Shown: piece after piece, positions 8,053-17,215 of the stretch
Position numbering within the stretch: the first letter of the stretch is position 1
Layout of the letters: every line of letters starts with the position of its first letter
The notes under the pieces: model-generated
What the model was told of the DNA's origin: nothing
Databases searched by the model: none
The model's input: the letters and a program-made list of their open reading frames with translations, nothing else
Source of the DNA: an uncultured Anaerolineae bacterium
Lineage (GTDB): Bacteria; Chloroflexota; Anaerolineae; Aggregatilineales; Phototrophicaceae
DNA: 64,000 nucleotides
Direction: 5' to 3'
Assembly: GCA_937995825.1 (NCBI GenBank)
Contig: CALKJO010000005.1
Span: 62,001 to 126,000 of the forward strand
Position numbers and translations under genes: made by a program

Positions 8053-8552
8053 GTCGGCTGCCAGACCTGCTCATAGACGATGACCGTGAATCCCTCGGCG
8101 TTCAGGAACGGATCGGGATTCGGCTGTCCTGGATAGATCACAACCCTTGTGAACTGGGTCGAATTGAAACCCGAACGGTCGAACAAGCACGCAAACTGGA
8201 AGGGGATCGGGTTGGGGACGCCGCGCTCCGGGCGAGCTTCCCCTGAAGCAGGCGTGCGCACGCAGGTGAAATCGCTGTTCCCGTAGAATTCGCTCATCTG
8301 CTGCTGATAAAACCGCGCTACATCATCCGGACTCACCCCCGCAACACGAAACAGCAGCTTACGCGATGCCCCTCGCAGTTCAGCCGTCCCCCACGGCTGC
8401 GCATTCGGATACAGCGTGATGTCCAGCGGCACTTGCCGCGACGCCTGATCGGTCAGAAACGCCACCACGCCCGCGCCAATCGCTAGAAATCCGATGAATC
8501 CAATCACCAAGCCGATCCGAAATATCGAGAGTTCTCCGCGCCGATTGAACAT
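8049..8552 (-). CDS. Single-pass membrane protein with an extracytoplasmic domain
   Basis: 167 aa. A signal anchor lies at about residues 10-33 (FRIGLVIGFIGFLAIGAGVV). The rest reads as an extracytoplasmic alpha/beta domain with DDVARFYQQQMSEFYGN and two Cys (DFTCVRT, QFACLFDRSG) that may pair. The DVARFYQQQM helix resembles small stress-type extracytoplasmic domains, but I cannot name the family. It sits 4 nt after the upstream TPR gene and overlaps the downstream gene by 4 nt. Confidence 0.65.
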   Translation of the reverse strand: MFNRRGELSIFRIGLVIGFIGFLAIGAGVVAFLTDQASRQVPLDITLYPNAQPWGTAELRGASRKLLFRVAGVSPDDVARFYQQQMSEFYGNSDFTCVRTPASGEARPERGVPNPIPFQFACLFDRSGFNSTQFTRVVIYPGQPNPDPFLNAEGFTVIVYEQVWQPT

Positions 8553-8556
8553 CGAT

Positions 8557-9360
8557 CTATTGCTCCTCTTCCATCCACCAAGACAGCACTTCAGCGTCTT
8601 TTAACAGCGCCGCACCATACGCCGTCTGCGCAAAGCGCGCCGCTGCACTCTGCCAGAACACGATCCCTGCCTCAATCAGCGTGCTGGAGGGTCGTTCCCC
8701 AATTCCCAACTGCCAGCGCAGATAAGCGTACATCAGCGCCTCATTCGCCTGCTCCGGCGCCGTGCTTTCAGTCAGCGCCGCGCGCGCTTCGTCAAGCCGC
8801 TCAGCGCGATACAGCGCGTGCGCCAAATCGAGCTGGATGGTCTCACGGTGCGGCGCATTTGCCGCCAGCGCACGTTCAAACGCCGCCGCCGCCTGATCGT
8901 ATTTTCCATCTGATAGCAGTGTACGCCCAATTCCGATTAACGGAAATGGATGATCTGGCGCTTTGTCTAGAGCTTCGTACAATCGATCTAGGCTTTCGTT
9001 CAATCGCCCCATCTGCCGGTACGTATTACCTAATAGGGTCAGCGCCCGCACATCCGCCCATCCGCGCTCACGCAGGGACTCAAGCAGTGCCACCGTCTTG
9101 TCTAGTTCGCCTGCCAGATACGCCCGCTGAGCGCTCGTGAACGCGCTGACCATCCCACGTCCGCCCCACATCACCGCGATCTGCGCCATGATCAGCAGCA
9201 CCCCCGCCCCAAACCACGCAATCGGGCGGATGTCTTCCGGCGCGCCGATGGCGATCCCAAATGTCGGAATCAGCAGCGTCAGCGACAGCACCAGCGCGAT
9301 CTGCGTCGGGCGATCCCAGTGCAGAAAGTCCTTTGCCACCTGCCGGATGAGCCAGATCAT
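8557..9360 (-). CDS. Membrane protein with tetratricopeptide repeats
   Basis: 267 aa. Two N-terminal membrane segments (about 20-40, LVLSLTLLIPTFGIAIG; and 48-68, WFGAGVLLIMAQIAVMWG) precede a TPR region at about 75-215 with recognisable units (VRALTLLGNTYRQMGRLNES, HPFPLIGIGRTLLSDGKYDQ). The TPR part should lie in the cytoplasm and serve as a protein-interaction scaffold. The next two upstream genes have the same two-TM plus TPR plan, so the three look like diverged paralogues. Confidence 0.75.
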   Translation of the reverse strand: MIWLIRQVAKDFLHWDRPTQIALVLSLTLLIPTFGIAIGAPEDIRPIAWFGAGVLLIMAQIAVMWGGRGMVSAFTSAQRAYLAGELDKTVALLESLRERGWADVRALTLLGNTYRQMGRLNESLDRLYEALDKAPDHPFPLIGIGRTLLSDGKYDQAAAAFERALAANAPHRETIQLDLAHALYRAERLDEARAALTESTAPEQANEALMYAYLRWQLGIGERPSSTLIEAGIVFWQSAAARFAQTAYGAALLKDAEVLSWWMEEEQ

Positions 9361-9365
9361 CGCTT

Positions 9366-10244
9366 CTAGCCCAGGTTGCCAGCATCGGCATCCGCAAGCG
9401 CCTGCTCGATTGCTGCAATCTCATAGCGCAGCGCCTGACCATACGCCGTTCCTTCCAGCGCGCGCAGCGTCACTTTCCAGGTCGCCAGTCCATCCCGCGC
9501 GCTCATCATTTTCGCCGTCGCCTTGACTGCATTGTTCATATCGCCCGCCGCCTGATAAGCGTTTGCGAGACGATAAAAGACCCGCACGCCGTACTGAGCG
9601 GGCATCGCGTGGCTCGCTGCGCGCTCAAATGCCTCAACTGCCGCTTCCTGATCCCCGGCATACCATTGTGAAAATCCGATCTCAGCCCACAAAATCGGCT
9701 GATCCGGCGCGCGCGCTGCCGCTTCCATCAGCATTTGCGCCGCCTCGGAGTAAGCAGCTTGCAGGCGGTAGTTGTTCGCCAGCGTGATATAGCTGGTCGG
9801 ATCGTTCGGATACAGCTCCACGGCGCGATCCGCTGTCGCCTGCGCCTTTGCCAACTGCCCAGTATACGCATACGCGCTGGTCAGCAGCATCAGCACTTCC
9901 GAGGTTTCTTTTCCCTCACGGATTGAACGCTCAAGCAGCGGGATCGCGTCTCTGAACTGAAAGCGTTCGATCAAGCGATACGCATCGCCATAGCCCGACC
10001 CAAGCGCCCGCGTCTGCCGCGCCAGCATCAGCCCCACAAAAACAAAACACAGCGCCAGCATGAGCGCTGTGAAACACAAACCGCCCAGTGCCAGCGCTGT
10101 ATACGGGGATATGCCGTCTACCGCCGCCGCGCCGCGCCTTGAAGTGGTGAGCTCCATAACGACTCCGCCGAAGAACATCAGCAGCCCGATGAACGCCAGC
10201 GCAAATGTCGTATAGACCACCAACAGCCATCGCCGCTGCGTCAT
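9366..10244 (-). CDS. Membrane protein with tetratricopeptide repeats
   Basis: 292 aa. Two membrane segments (about 7-30 and 50-75) are followed by TPR units from about residue 90 (FRDAIPLLERSIREGKETSE, VLMLLTSAYAYTGQLAKAQA, PTSYITLANNYRLQAAYSEA, GVRVFYRLANAYQAAGDMNN). Its start overlaps the stop of the preceding TPR gene by 4 nt (ATGA), a translational-coupling arrangement. The function is probably scaffolding at the membrane; no partner can be named. Confidence 0.75.
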   Translation of the reverse strand: MTQRRWLLVVYTTFALAFIGLLMFFGGVVMELTTSRRGAAAVDGISPYTALALGGLCFTALMLALCFVFVGLMLARQTRALGSGYGDAYRLIERFQFRDAIPLLERSIREGKETSEVLMLLTSAYAYTGQLAKAQATADRAVELYPNDPTSYITLANNYRLQAAYSEAAQMLMEAAARAPDQPILWAEIGFSQWYAGDQEAAVEAFERAASHAMPAQYGVRVFYRLANAYQAAGDMNNAVKATAKMMSARDGLATWKVTLRALEGTAYGQALRYEIAAIEQALADADAGNLG

Positions 10245-11248
10245 CTTTGTTTCACTGTCACATCTGCCAGCGCGCCCACGTCGATCTCTCCAGCGATCAG
10301 CCGCGCCGCTAAGCTCACATCATCCCCAATCGCCTCGCGAAGCGTTTGCGCCTGTTCGCTCTGCAGGATTGTCTGCCACTCGCGCAGCCCGTTCGCCTGC
10401 TTCTTCAGCGCCTCAACGCTGCGCCGCGCATCGTCCAGCGCCCCAATACGCGCATAGGCCTTCGCCAAGTACAGCTGAATGAGCAGACGATGGCGCGCAT
10501 CCGGCACTTTCATCGCATTGGCGCGAGTCAGATGCCGGATTGCGTCCTCAGACCGCCCCAATCGATCCTCGATCATCCCTAAATTGTAGAACGCGACCCA
10601 TTCGTCCGGCGCCAGTGCGGCAGCTTTCTCCGCCGCCGCCAGCGCCTCGGTGTATCGGCGCGCTTGCAGCTCCACCTCTGCCAGCCCACTGAAGGCAACC
10701 GCTGATTCCGGCTCAAGCTCGATAATCCGCCGATAATCCCGCCTAGCCCGATCCAGCTTGCCCCAAACACGCAGCAGCTCCGCTCGAAATCGATAGTGTG
10801 CCGGATCGGTTGGCTCCGCTTTGATCAGCTCGTCCATCCACTCGACTGCCTCATCAAGCTGATTGCGCCGCAGCGCGCGCACCGCTTTTTGATATGCCCC
10901 CGGTGCGCGCACTCGGAACAGGAACACACCCGCCACGATCCAGCCTACCGCGCCGCCGAACAGCGCCAGCCCATACTGCGGCAAGACGGTCAACCCCAGA
11001 ACAAGCGCACCCAGCGCCGGCGCGATGATCGCCGCAAAGCGCGCCCGTGCTTCGCGCTCAAAGGCTGCCCCAACGATCACAACCGCCCCGATCAGCGCCG
11101 TCAGTGACAACATCGTTTGCACCAACCGCGTCGTTTCATCGGCTGACGCTGTGTTCAGCATCAGGCTGATCAGCCCAGTTGCTGCGAACAGTGCAAACAG
11201 CGCCCGCGCGCGTCCAACTCCTAAGAAGATGAGCAGTCGTCGGATCAT
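10241..11248 (-). CDS. Membrane protein with tetratricopeptide repeats
   Basis: 335 aa. The first of the three TPR genes in transcription order. Hydrophobic segments lie at about 13-33, 45-62 and 74-112, followed by TPRs from about 120 (YQKAVRALRRNQLDEAVEWM, AHYRFRAELLRVWGKLDRAR, WVAFYNLGMIEDRLGRSEDA). It starts 3 nt after the AlaX-type gene. Membrane topology is from hydrophobicity only. Confidence 0.75.
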   Translation of the reverse strand: MIRRLLIFLGVGRARALFALFAATGLISLMLNTASADETTRLVQTMLSLTALIGAVVIVGAAFEREARARFAAIIAPALGALVLGLTVLPQYGLALFGGAVGWIVAGVFLFRVRAPGAYQKAVRALRRNQLDEAVEWMDELIKAEPTDPAHYRFRAELLRVWGKLDRARRDYRRIIELEPESAVAFSGLAEVELQARRYTEALAAAEKAAALAPDEWVAFYNLGMIEDRLGRSEDAIRHLTRANAMKVPDARHRLLIQLYLAKAYARIGALDDARRSVEALKKQANGLREWQTILQSEQAQTLREAIGDDVSLAARLIAGEIDVGALADVTVKQR

Positions 11249-11251
11249 CGG

Positions 11252-11962
11252 TTAATCGATCTCAATATAAATCCGCTTGTTGATCCCGCCCTTGCTTTTG
11301 TAATCCGCAATGCGGATCGTCCCGACCTCGCGGGTATTCGTCACATGCGTTCCGCCGTCTGCCTGTAAATCCAGTCCGACAATCTCCACCGTCCGCACTT
11401 CGCGGATTCCTTCTGGGAGCAGGTTGATCTTCGTCCGAATCAGGTCAGGAATGGCAAAGGCTTCCTCGCGGGGCAGAATTTTCACCCGGACATCCCGCGC
11501 CGCCGCGACTTCAGCGTTCACTTTCGCCTCAATCTCGCTCACAAGTTCTTTTTGCAGCCGCTCGAACTCGAAATCCATTCGCCCCTTGAGCGGTTCCATG
11601 TTGCCGCCAGTTACGCTTGCGCCGTAATCCCGCCACACCACGCCGCACAGGATGTGCATGGCGGTATGCGTTCGCATTAGTTGATAGCGCCGCTCCCAAT
11701 TCAAATTCCCCACGAGCTGCGCCCCCACATCGGGCAGTGGATCGCCTTCGGCGATGATGTGCCAGTTTCCTTTTTCAACCCGCACAACCCGTGCCGTCAA
11801 TCCATTGAACCCAAGCGCACCCTCATCGCATGGCTGACCGCCGCCGCCAGGATAAAACGCCGTCCGATCCAGCTGAACCCCTCGGATTTCAGCGTTCACG
11901 TCCATCACGGTCGCTTCAAATTCCCTGATCATGCTGTCCAGTTGATAGAGCAGTTCAGTCAT
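11252..11962 (-). CDS. Alanyl-tRNA editing protein, AlaX family
   Basis: 236 aa. A free-standing relative of the AlaRS editing domain that hydrolyses Ser- or Gly-tRNA(Ala). An N-terminal beta domain with YPGGGGQPCDEG (as in AlaRS/AlaX-M) is followed by the zinc motif HTAMHILCG and the second motif DGGTHVTNTREVG. The length fits the AlaX-M class. The start overlaps the upstream acetyltransferase stop by 4 nt. The full-length alaS is not in the window. Confidence 0.88.
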   Translation of the reverse strand: MTELLYQLDSMIREFEATVMDVNAEIRGVQLDRTAFYPGGGGQPCDEGALGFNGLTARVVRVEKGNWHIIAEGDPLPDVGAQLVGNLNWERRYQLMRTHTAMHILCGVVWRDYGASVTGGNMEPLKGRMDFEFERLQKELVSEIEAKVNAEVAAARDVRVKILPREEAFAIPDLIRTKINLLPEGIREVRTVEIVGLDLQADGGTHVTNTREVGTIRIADYKSKGGINKRIYIEID

Positions 11963-12450
11963 GAGCGTCCCTCACTTCTCCCGTTCACGGGCGCGCGCAT
12001 CCGCAGCATCACTTCCCGCCCACCTAACGCTTTCCAGAACGCGACCGCCTCCTCATTCAGTGCCGCAACGTGCCATTCCCAGTAAGTCAGATTATGTTCT
12101 GCAAACCAGGCGATCATGCGTTCTACCAACATCCGACCAATACCGCGCCGACGATACGCCGTCTCCACATAGATGTCCGCCAGAAAACCACTCGGCTCCT
12201 GGTCGAACATTTCAGGAACCAGATCGACGATAAAGCCGAGCGCATAGCCAACAATATCTTGACCCGCAGCAGCAACCAGCACACACGCTGACGGATCATC
12301 AATCCGGTCAATAACCCGTCGTCCATAATAGATCGCGCCGCGGGTTGTCGCAGCTGGCAGATCGGAGTCCAGCGCATGGTGATATGCCACCAATTTTTCC
12401 CACAGCGCCGCCACCCCCTCCACATCGCGCGGCAGCGCCCGACGTATCAC
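11959..12450 (-). CDS. GNAT-family N-acetyltransferase
   Basis: About 163 aa from the GTG at 12450, which overlaps the upstream stop (TAGTG) and gives the usual family start VIRRALPRDVEGVAALW. An ATG at 12480 would add 10 residues inside the upstream gene. The acetyl-CoA motif is YRRRGIGRMLVERMI, preceded by DIYVETAY. The substrate cannot be inferred. It is the second gene of the packed operon. Confidence 0.8.
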   Translation of the reverse strand: MIRRALPRDVEGVAALWEKLVAYHHALDSDLPAATTRGAIYYGRRVIDRIDDPSACVLVAAAGQDIVGYALGFIVDLVPEMFDQEPSGFLADIYVETAYRRRGIGRMLVERMIAWFAEHNLTYWEWHVAALNEEAVAFWKALGGREVMLRMRAPVNGRSEGRS

Positions 12451-12917
12451 TACCGTTTCAACCACAGCCCATCCATCCATTCCACTGCGCCCAACGACCG
12501 CCAGAACGCCTGCTCAACTGGCTGGCGGCGCGCCACCCAAACTATAGTCTGTTCAATTCCGCGCGCCGCAAACCAATCGCGCAGCGCACTCACCAGCATT
12601 CGCCCAGCGCCAGGGTAGCTCCGGTGTCCATCCAGCGCGATGTCCCTCACCACGCCGATCTTATCCGGGAGCAGTCCCGGCAGTGTTTCCATGATCTGCC
12701 CAACGCTGTAACCGCTTAGCACATCGTCCGCGAGTGCGCTGATCATGCACATATCCGCTGCTTCGATCCACGCGCGCGCGCCAGAAATCCATCGCTTCCG
12801 CGCATCGGACGCCAGCCGAACGCGCTGATCCGCCTGACTCAACAGCGTCCATTTCTCATACCAGATGTGAACCAGGTGCGGAAGATCAGCTTCAAGCGTG
12901 GAGCGGACAGTAATCAT
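12450..12917 (-). CDS. GNAT-family N-acetyltransferase
   Basis: 155 aa from the ATG at 12917 (MITVRSTLEADLPHLVHIW); an upstream ATG at 12947 would add an unlikely ten residues and overlap the divergent promoter area. The acetyl-CoA loop is SYPGAGRMLVSALRDWF, and the C-terminal part (FWRSLGAVEWMDGLWLKR) fits the fold. It heads the eight-gene minus-strand operon and is divergent from the 751-aa membrane protein. Confidence 0.75.
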   Translation of the reverse strand: MITVRSTLEADLPHLVHIWYEKWTLLSQADQRVRLASDARKRWISGARAWIEAADMCMISALADDVLSGYSVGQIMETLPGLLPDKIGVVRDIALDGHRSYPGAGRMLVSALRDWFAARGIEQTIVWVARRQPVEQAFWRSLGAVEWMDGLWLKR

Positions 12918-12981
12918 TGGCTTTTCGCTTATAATGGACGCAAGCATATCATTCGTACTCGGCTAAATCAAGGCGCGCACG

Positions 12982-15237
12982 ATGGATCGCCCTTTCGACA
13001 TCCCTTATCATGACCTTCCGCTGTGGATGCGCCGCGCACGCCAGCGGATCGATTGGGGCGCGCTGCTCATTCTCGCCTTCGTTTTGATCGCAGCGTCTTA
13101 TTTCATCCTCTCCCCCGACCTGCCACGCACCTACTATGGCGAACACGCTGTCTATCAGACTGCGGCTCTCGCCGAAGCCATCGAGGAAGGTCGCTTGTAC
13201 TCGCGCTGGGCAGCGGAAGCGCTCGGCGGTTATGGCGCGCCAATCCCTAATTTCTATCCGCCTGGTGTCCCTTACTTCGCTGCATGGGTGCAGTTCTTCA
13301 TCACCGCCGATCCTGTCAGTGCTGTTCGCTTTACCTTGGTCGCCAGCTTCTGCCTCGGCGCGCTTGCCCTGTACACGTTCATTGCGCGCCGGCTCGGTGA
13401 GAGCGCTGCGCTGCTCTCAGCCCTGCTTTTTGTCTTCAGCCCCTATTTCAGCCTCACTGCGCCGCTCATCCTCGGTGACTTCAATGCACTCGCTGCCCTC
13501 AGCCTGTCCGCCGCGCTCCTGTGGAGCGTCGATGGTGTTCTTGCCCGTTATCGTCCTCAGGATGGCTTCGCCCTGACCGCTGCCGCTGCCGCGCTCCTGC
13601 TCACCCACATTGAGATTGCACTCTCCGCCTTCGCTTTCACCACTCTCTATATTGCTGCGATGAGACTCCGCCGTTCGGTCAACTGGGGTTTTGCCGCCCT
13701 CCATCTGACCCTGGGAATCGGCGCGGCAGCGTGCTTTTGGCTGCCCGCCGCGGCTGAACAGTCCGAAATCGTCTGGCGCGCCCAGACGACCAGCTTCACC
13801 GCAATCCCGATCACGCTGTTAGGCAGCATCCTCCCCAACTCACCCATCGATCCGGGCGCGCTTCTACCCACCCCAGTTTTTACACTTGGCTTGCCGATTA
13901 CTGCCACTTCCCTGCTTGCGCTCTCCATCGCTGCGCGCAAACGCCGTTCAGTTTCTCTTTTCGCGCTTTTTTTCGCCGCGTCCGGTGGAGCCACGCTGCT
14001 TGCCGCCATTTATTCTGATCAACACTGGCTCATCGGCATTACGTCACTCTTTCTTTCCATCGTCGGCGGAAGCATCACACGCTGCCTACCACCTCGCGCA
14101 CTCCCGACGGGATGCACGCTCATCCTCGCTTTTGCCCTACCAACATTCACCTCCCCCCCTGCTCCCAGCCGCATCCTCGATACCTCCCCAAGAGCCAGAG
14201 TTGCCTATGAACAGCTTGGATTTGGAACGCCAACCTTGCCTATCACGCAGCCTATTCCCACCACTATTGACGCCCTTCCGCTCAACCGCGCGCTGATCAG
14301 CGGTCACGAGTCCAATGCTGTGATCAAGCTCCAGCCTGCCGGCTCATCCAGCGCCCTCCGCATCGGCTTGCTGGCGCATCAATCTCACCTAGACTCATTC
14401 CAGATCACCCTCACTCAGCCCGCCGTCCTTGATCTTCTAACGGCTCGATATCCGGGATGGTCAGCATCATTCAACGGCGCACCGATCCCTATCCTGATCG
14501 ATCCAAACACCGGCTTGATGCGCCTCAGCTTCAACGCCCCTGCTGTCGGAACCCTGATCGTCAGCCTAGACTCGACCCCTGTTCGCACCGCCTCATGGGG
14601 CGTCACCTGGCTGTCATGGCTGGCTGCACTGCTGCTCACCGTGCGCCGCTCCCGCCTTTTCCGCCCGCTCGATGAACATGAGCTGCTCATCTTGACCCCC
14701 AATCAAATTCGCCTCATCGCTGCAGCACTCATCACCTTCGCGGTCACCGCCGCAGCCCTCCCATCTATCCCCATCCTGCGCCCAGCCTCTGGCTTCGCGC
14801 ACGCCGACAGCCGACCCATACGCGCTCGAACTGCTGACGGCATTGAACTGATCGCTTATCGATCAAGTGCTGCGCATCTTTCCTCCTCCGAATCATTCAC
14901 CCTCTTCATGTACTGGCGCGCCCTGCGCCCACTCTCTCAAAACTATATGACAGCGCTCTATTGGTATAATATCGAAACCGGCGCCGTCCACCGCCTCATC
15001 GAACCGCGCCATCCCGCCAATCTTCCGACCCGCCGCTGGCTGACCGGGCTTTATATTAGCGACTCGTATCATATCGTCCCACCACATGACTTACCTCCTG
15101 GCGTCTACAGCCCATCTGTCCGAGTCATTCCTTGTGATCCTGCTTGTATCGATGATCCGCGTTCTTTTTTTGATCTCACACGCGGGGTTTCTCTTGGTGT
15201 CGATCTTATCCTTCCGATCATTCTGACGATTGATTGA
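12982..15237 (+). CDS. Polytopic membrane protein, PTPS-related / glycosyltransferase-like
   Basis: 751 aa. At least ten hydrophobic segments span residues 25-560. The early motif GGYGAPIPNFYPPGVPYF is the hallmark of the '6-pyruvoyl-tetrahydropterin synthase related' membrane family, which resembles GT-C mannosyl/arabinosyl transferases. A soluble extracytoplasmic domain follows (about 590-751), so transfer of a sugar from a lipid carrier is plausible but unproven. AAGG lies 8 nt before the ATG. A TATAAT at 12930-12935 with a poor -35 is a candidate promoter. No other gene follows in the same unit, because a strong promoter separates it from the next. Confidence 0.7.
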   Translation: MDRPFDIPYHDLPLWMRRARQRIDWGALLILAFVLIAASYFILSPDLPRTYYGEHAVYQTAALAEAIEEGRLYSRWAAEALGGYGAPIPNFYPPGVPYFAAWVQFFITADPVSAVRFTLVASFCLGALALYTFIARRLGESAALLSALLFVFSPYFSLTAPLILGDFNALAALSLSAALLWSVDGVLARYRPQDGFALTAAAAALLLTHIEIALSAFAFTTLYIAAMRLRRSVNWGFAALHLTLGIGAAACFWLPAAAEQSEIVWRAQTTSFTAIPITLLGSILPNSPIDPGALLPTPVFTLGLPITATSLLALSIAARKRRSVSLFALFFAASGGATLLAAIYSDQHWLIGITSLFLSIVGGSITRCLPPRALPTGCTLILAFALPTFTSPPAPSRILDTSPRARVAYEQLGFGTPTLPITQPIPTTIDALPLNRALISGHESNAVIKLQPAGSSSALRIGLLAHQSHLDSFQITLTQPAVLDLLTARYPGWSASFNGAPIPILIDPNTGLMRLSFNAPAVGTLIVSLDSTPVRTASWGVTWLSWLAALLLTVRRSRLFRPLDEHELLILTPNQIRLIAAALITFAVTAAALPSIPILRPASGFAHADSRPIRARTADGIELIAYRSSAAHLSSSESFTLFMYWRALRPLSQNYMTALYWYNIETGAVHRLIEPRHPANLPTRRWLTGLYISDSYHIVPPHDLPPGVYSPSVRVIPCDPACIDDPRSFFDLTRGVSLGVDLILPIILTID

Positions 15238-15261
15238 CTCTTCGCCGCAAAACGCTAGAAT
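15234..15261 (+). promoter_or_regulatory. Sigma-70-type promoter of the TPR/URO-D/rsmD operon
   Basis: TTGACT (15234-15239), 16-nt spacer, TAGAAT (15256-15261), 42 nt before the next start codon. It overlaps the stop codon of the membrane protein gene. Confidence 0.65.
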
Positions 15262-15302
15262 AAGCGCATTTCATCTGTTTACTGCGTGGAGTATGATCGA
15301 TC

Positions 15303-15614
15303 ATGGCACAGAACGATCTCGGTGAAAAAATCGGCGCTGCTTGGGCGCTGCATCGTCAAGGCAATCATGACGGCGCAATTGCTCAGTTCACAGCGCTTGT
15401 TCGCCAGGAACCCAATCATATTGACGCCATGTATGGCTTGGGGCTAGCTCAGCGCAGTAGCGGGCAGAAAGACGAAGCCATCAAAACGTTTGAAAACTGC
15501 CGCGCCCTCGTGAATCGCGCCCTTGCAGATAACCCCGGCGACGATAAGTATGAAATCCTTCAGCGCATGGTCTCTCAGCGCCTCGCAGAACTCGGCGTTG
15601 GAACGGGCAAATAG
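15303..15614 (+). CDS. Small tetratricopeptide-repeat protein
   Basis: 103 aa, soluble. Two consecutive TPR units are visible (IGAAWALHRQGNHDGAIAQF and IDAMYGLGLAQRSSGQKDEA), followed by a short helix. It is probably a protein-interaction module. First gene of a plus-strand operon, 26 nt ahead of the URO-D family gene, with its own promoter. Confidence 0.75.
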   Translation: MAQNDLGEKIGAAWALHRQGNHDGAIAQFTALVRQEPNHIDAMYGLGLAQRSSGQKDEAIKTFENCRALVNRALADNPGDDKYEILQRMVSQRLAELGVGTGK

Positions 15615-15640
15615 CTCTTTTCCCACTCACTAGGGACTTT

Positions 15641-16624
15641 ATGCACAAACGAGAACGCCTAGAACGCACCATCGCTGGTGAGCCGACTGATCGCCCGCCG
15701 GCAGCTGTCTGGCGTCATTTTCCCGGTGATGATCAGCGCGCAGCCGACCTTGCGCGCTCCACCATCGACTTTCAGCGCGCCTATGATTGGGACTTCATCA
15801 GGCTGACGCCTTCCAACACTTTCGCTGTGACAGATTACGGCGTCCAAGACAGCTGGGAAGGCAGCCCGGATGGCAAGCGCACGATTACCAAAACCATCAT
15901 CGAACGCTCTTTGGACTGGACTGCCCTTCGCGCCCTCGATCCCGTTCGCGGAGCGCTTGGTAAACAGAGCGATGCCCTCAGTCTGGTCTGTGATGCCTTC
16001 GCGGAGGATATGCCGATCCTTCACACGCTCTACAGCCCGCTGTCTCAAGCACGCGATCTGGCAGGGAGCGCTGAGCTGATTCGCCACCTGCGCACGCAGC
16101 CCGATCGCCTGCACACCGGGCTGAATATGCTCCTCGAAAACACACTGCGTTATATCGACTCGCTGCGCCGGCTGCCTCTCGCGGGCATCTGCTACATCAT
16201 CGACTGCGCCAGCTTTGCCTTCCTCGCTGAAGACGAATATCGAGCATTTGGGCTTCACTACGACCGTCGCGTTCTTGAGTCCCTTCCGAGTAAATGGTGG
16301 CTTAATATCGTTCACCTGGAAGCCAGCCTACCCATGTTCCGCTGCGCGGCTGAGCTTCCCGCCCAAGTCATCCACTGGAGAGACCGCGACTCCGAACCTT
16401 CGCTCAGCGATGCCAAACTGATCTTCAGCGGCGCACTCTGCGGCGGCATCTCGACCGAGCAGCACCTCCATTTTGGCACGCCGAATATGGTCAAAGAAGC
16501 CGCTCGGGATGCTGTTCAGCAGATGGGCAGCCGCCGGCTGATTCTCGCAGCTGGCAGTCTAAGTCCGGTCACCACCCCGCTTTCGAATCTGCGCGCTCTG
16601 CGCGAAGCGGCAGAAAGGGCTTGA
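15641..16624 (+). CDS. Uroporphyrinogen decarboxylase family protein (not typical HemE)
   Basis: 327 aa. The start MHKRERLERTIAGEPTDRPP and the closing LILAAGSLSPVTTPLSNLRA fit the URO-D/MtaA-like TIM-barrel family. The HemE substrate signature (PxWxMRQAGR) is replaced by AVWRHFPGDDQRA, so tetrapyrrole decarboxylation is unlikely. Relatives include corrinoid methyltransferases, but no zinc-binding HxC motif is evident. The function is unassigned. It lies 3 nt upstream of rsmD, which suggests co-translation. Confidence 0.75.
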   Translation: MHKRERLERTIAGEPTDRPPAAVWRHFPGDDQRAADLARSTIDFQRAYDWDFIRLTPSNTFAVTDYGVQDSWEGSPDGKRTITKTIIERSLDWTALRALDPVRGALGKQSDALSLVCDAFAEDMPILHTLYSPLSQARDLAGSAELIRHLRTQPDRLHTGLNMLLENTLRYIDSLRRLPLAGICYIIDCASFAFLAEDEYRAFGLHYDRRVLESLPSKWWLNIVHLEASLPMFRCAAELPAQVIHWRDRDSEPSLSDAKLIFSGALCGGISTEQHLHFGTPNMVKEAARDAVQQMGSRRLILAAGSLSPVTTPLSNLRALREAAERA

Positions 16625-16627
16625 CCT

Positions 16628-17215
16628 ATGCCGCTGCGCGTGATTGCTGGAACTGCTAAGGGCAAGCGGCTCAAGCGCGTCCCAGGGGATACCACCCGTC
16701 CGATCATGGATCGCGTTAAAGAAGCGCTTTTCAGTATTCTTGGCAAAGACATTCTCTATTCACATTTTCTCGATCTGTTCGCTGGAACAGGCAGTGTTGG
16801 CATTGAGGCGCTCAGTCGCGGCGCAGATCGCGCCCTGCTGGTCGATCTCGACCGTCGGGCGATCAAAACCATCCATGAAAACCTTGCCATCGCTCAGCTC
16901 GCTGACCGCGCCGTCGTCCGTCAAGCGGATGCGCTAGCGCTTCTACGCCGACCACCCGATGACGCCTACGACTTCATCTATGTCGCTCCACCGCAGTATC
17001 AGAATCTATGGCAGGACACGCTGCGCGCCCTCGACGCAAACCCAGCCTGGCTCACTCAGGACACTATTGTGATCGTCCAGATCGATCCGCGCGAACAAAC
17101 TGACACTGCTCTCACCCACCTCGCACCCTACGATCAGCGTCGTTATGGCAAAACCCTTCTCTGGTTCTTTGAGACAAACCCTTCGCCTGAGTCCACAACC
17201 GAAGAGCAGCCATGA
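16628..17215 (+). CDS. rsmD: 16S rRNA (guanine966-N2)-methyltransferase RsmD
   Basis: 195 aa. It methylates G966 of 16S rRNA using SAM. Motifs: the RsmD N-terminus LRVIAGTAKGKRL and TTRPIMDRVKEALFSIL, and SAM motif I DLFAGTGSVGIEALSRGA. The catalytic motif IV is unusual: YVAPPQY where E. coli RsmD has DPPF, so the first acidic residue is replaced by Ala. Other substitutions of this type exist in the family, so activity is still likely. A 35-codon ORF overlaps its stop (ATGA). Confidence 0.88.
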   Translation: MPLRVIAGTAKGKRLKRVPGDTTRPIMDRVKEALFSILGKDILYSHFLDLFAGTGSVGIEALSRGADRALLVDLDRRAIKTIHENLAIAQLADRAVVRQADALALLRRPPDDAYDFIYVAPPQYQNLWQDTLRALDANPAWLTQDTIVIVQIDPREQTDTALTHLAPYDQRRYGKTLLWFFETNPSPESTTEEQP

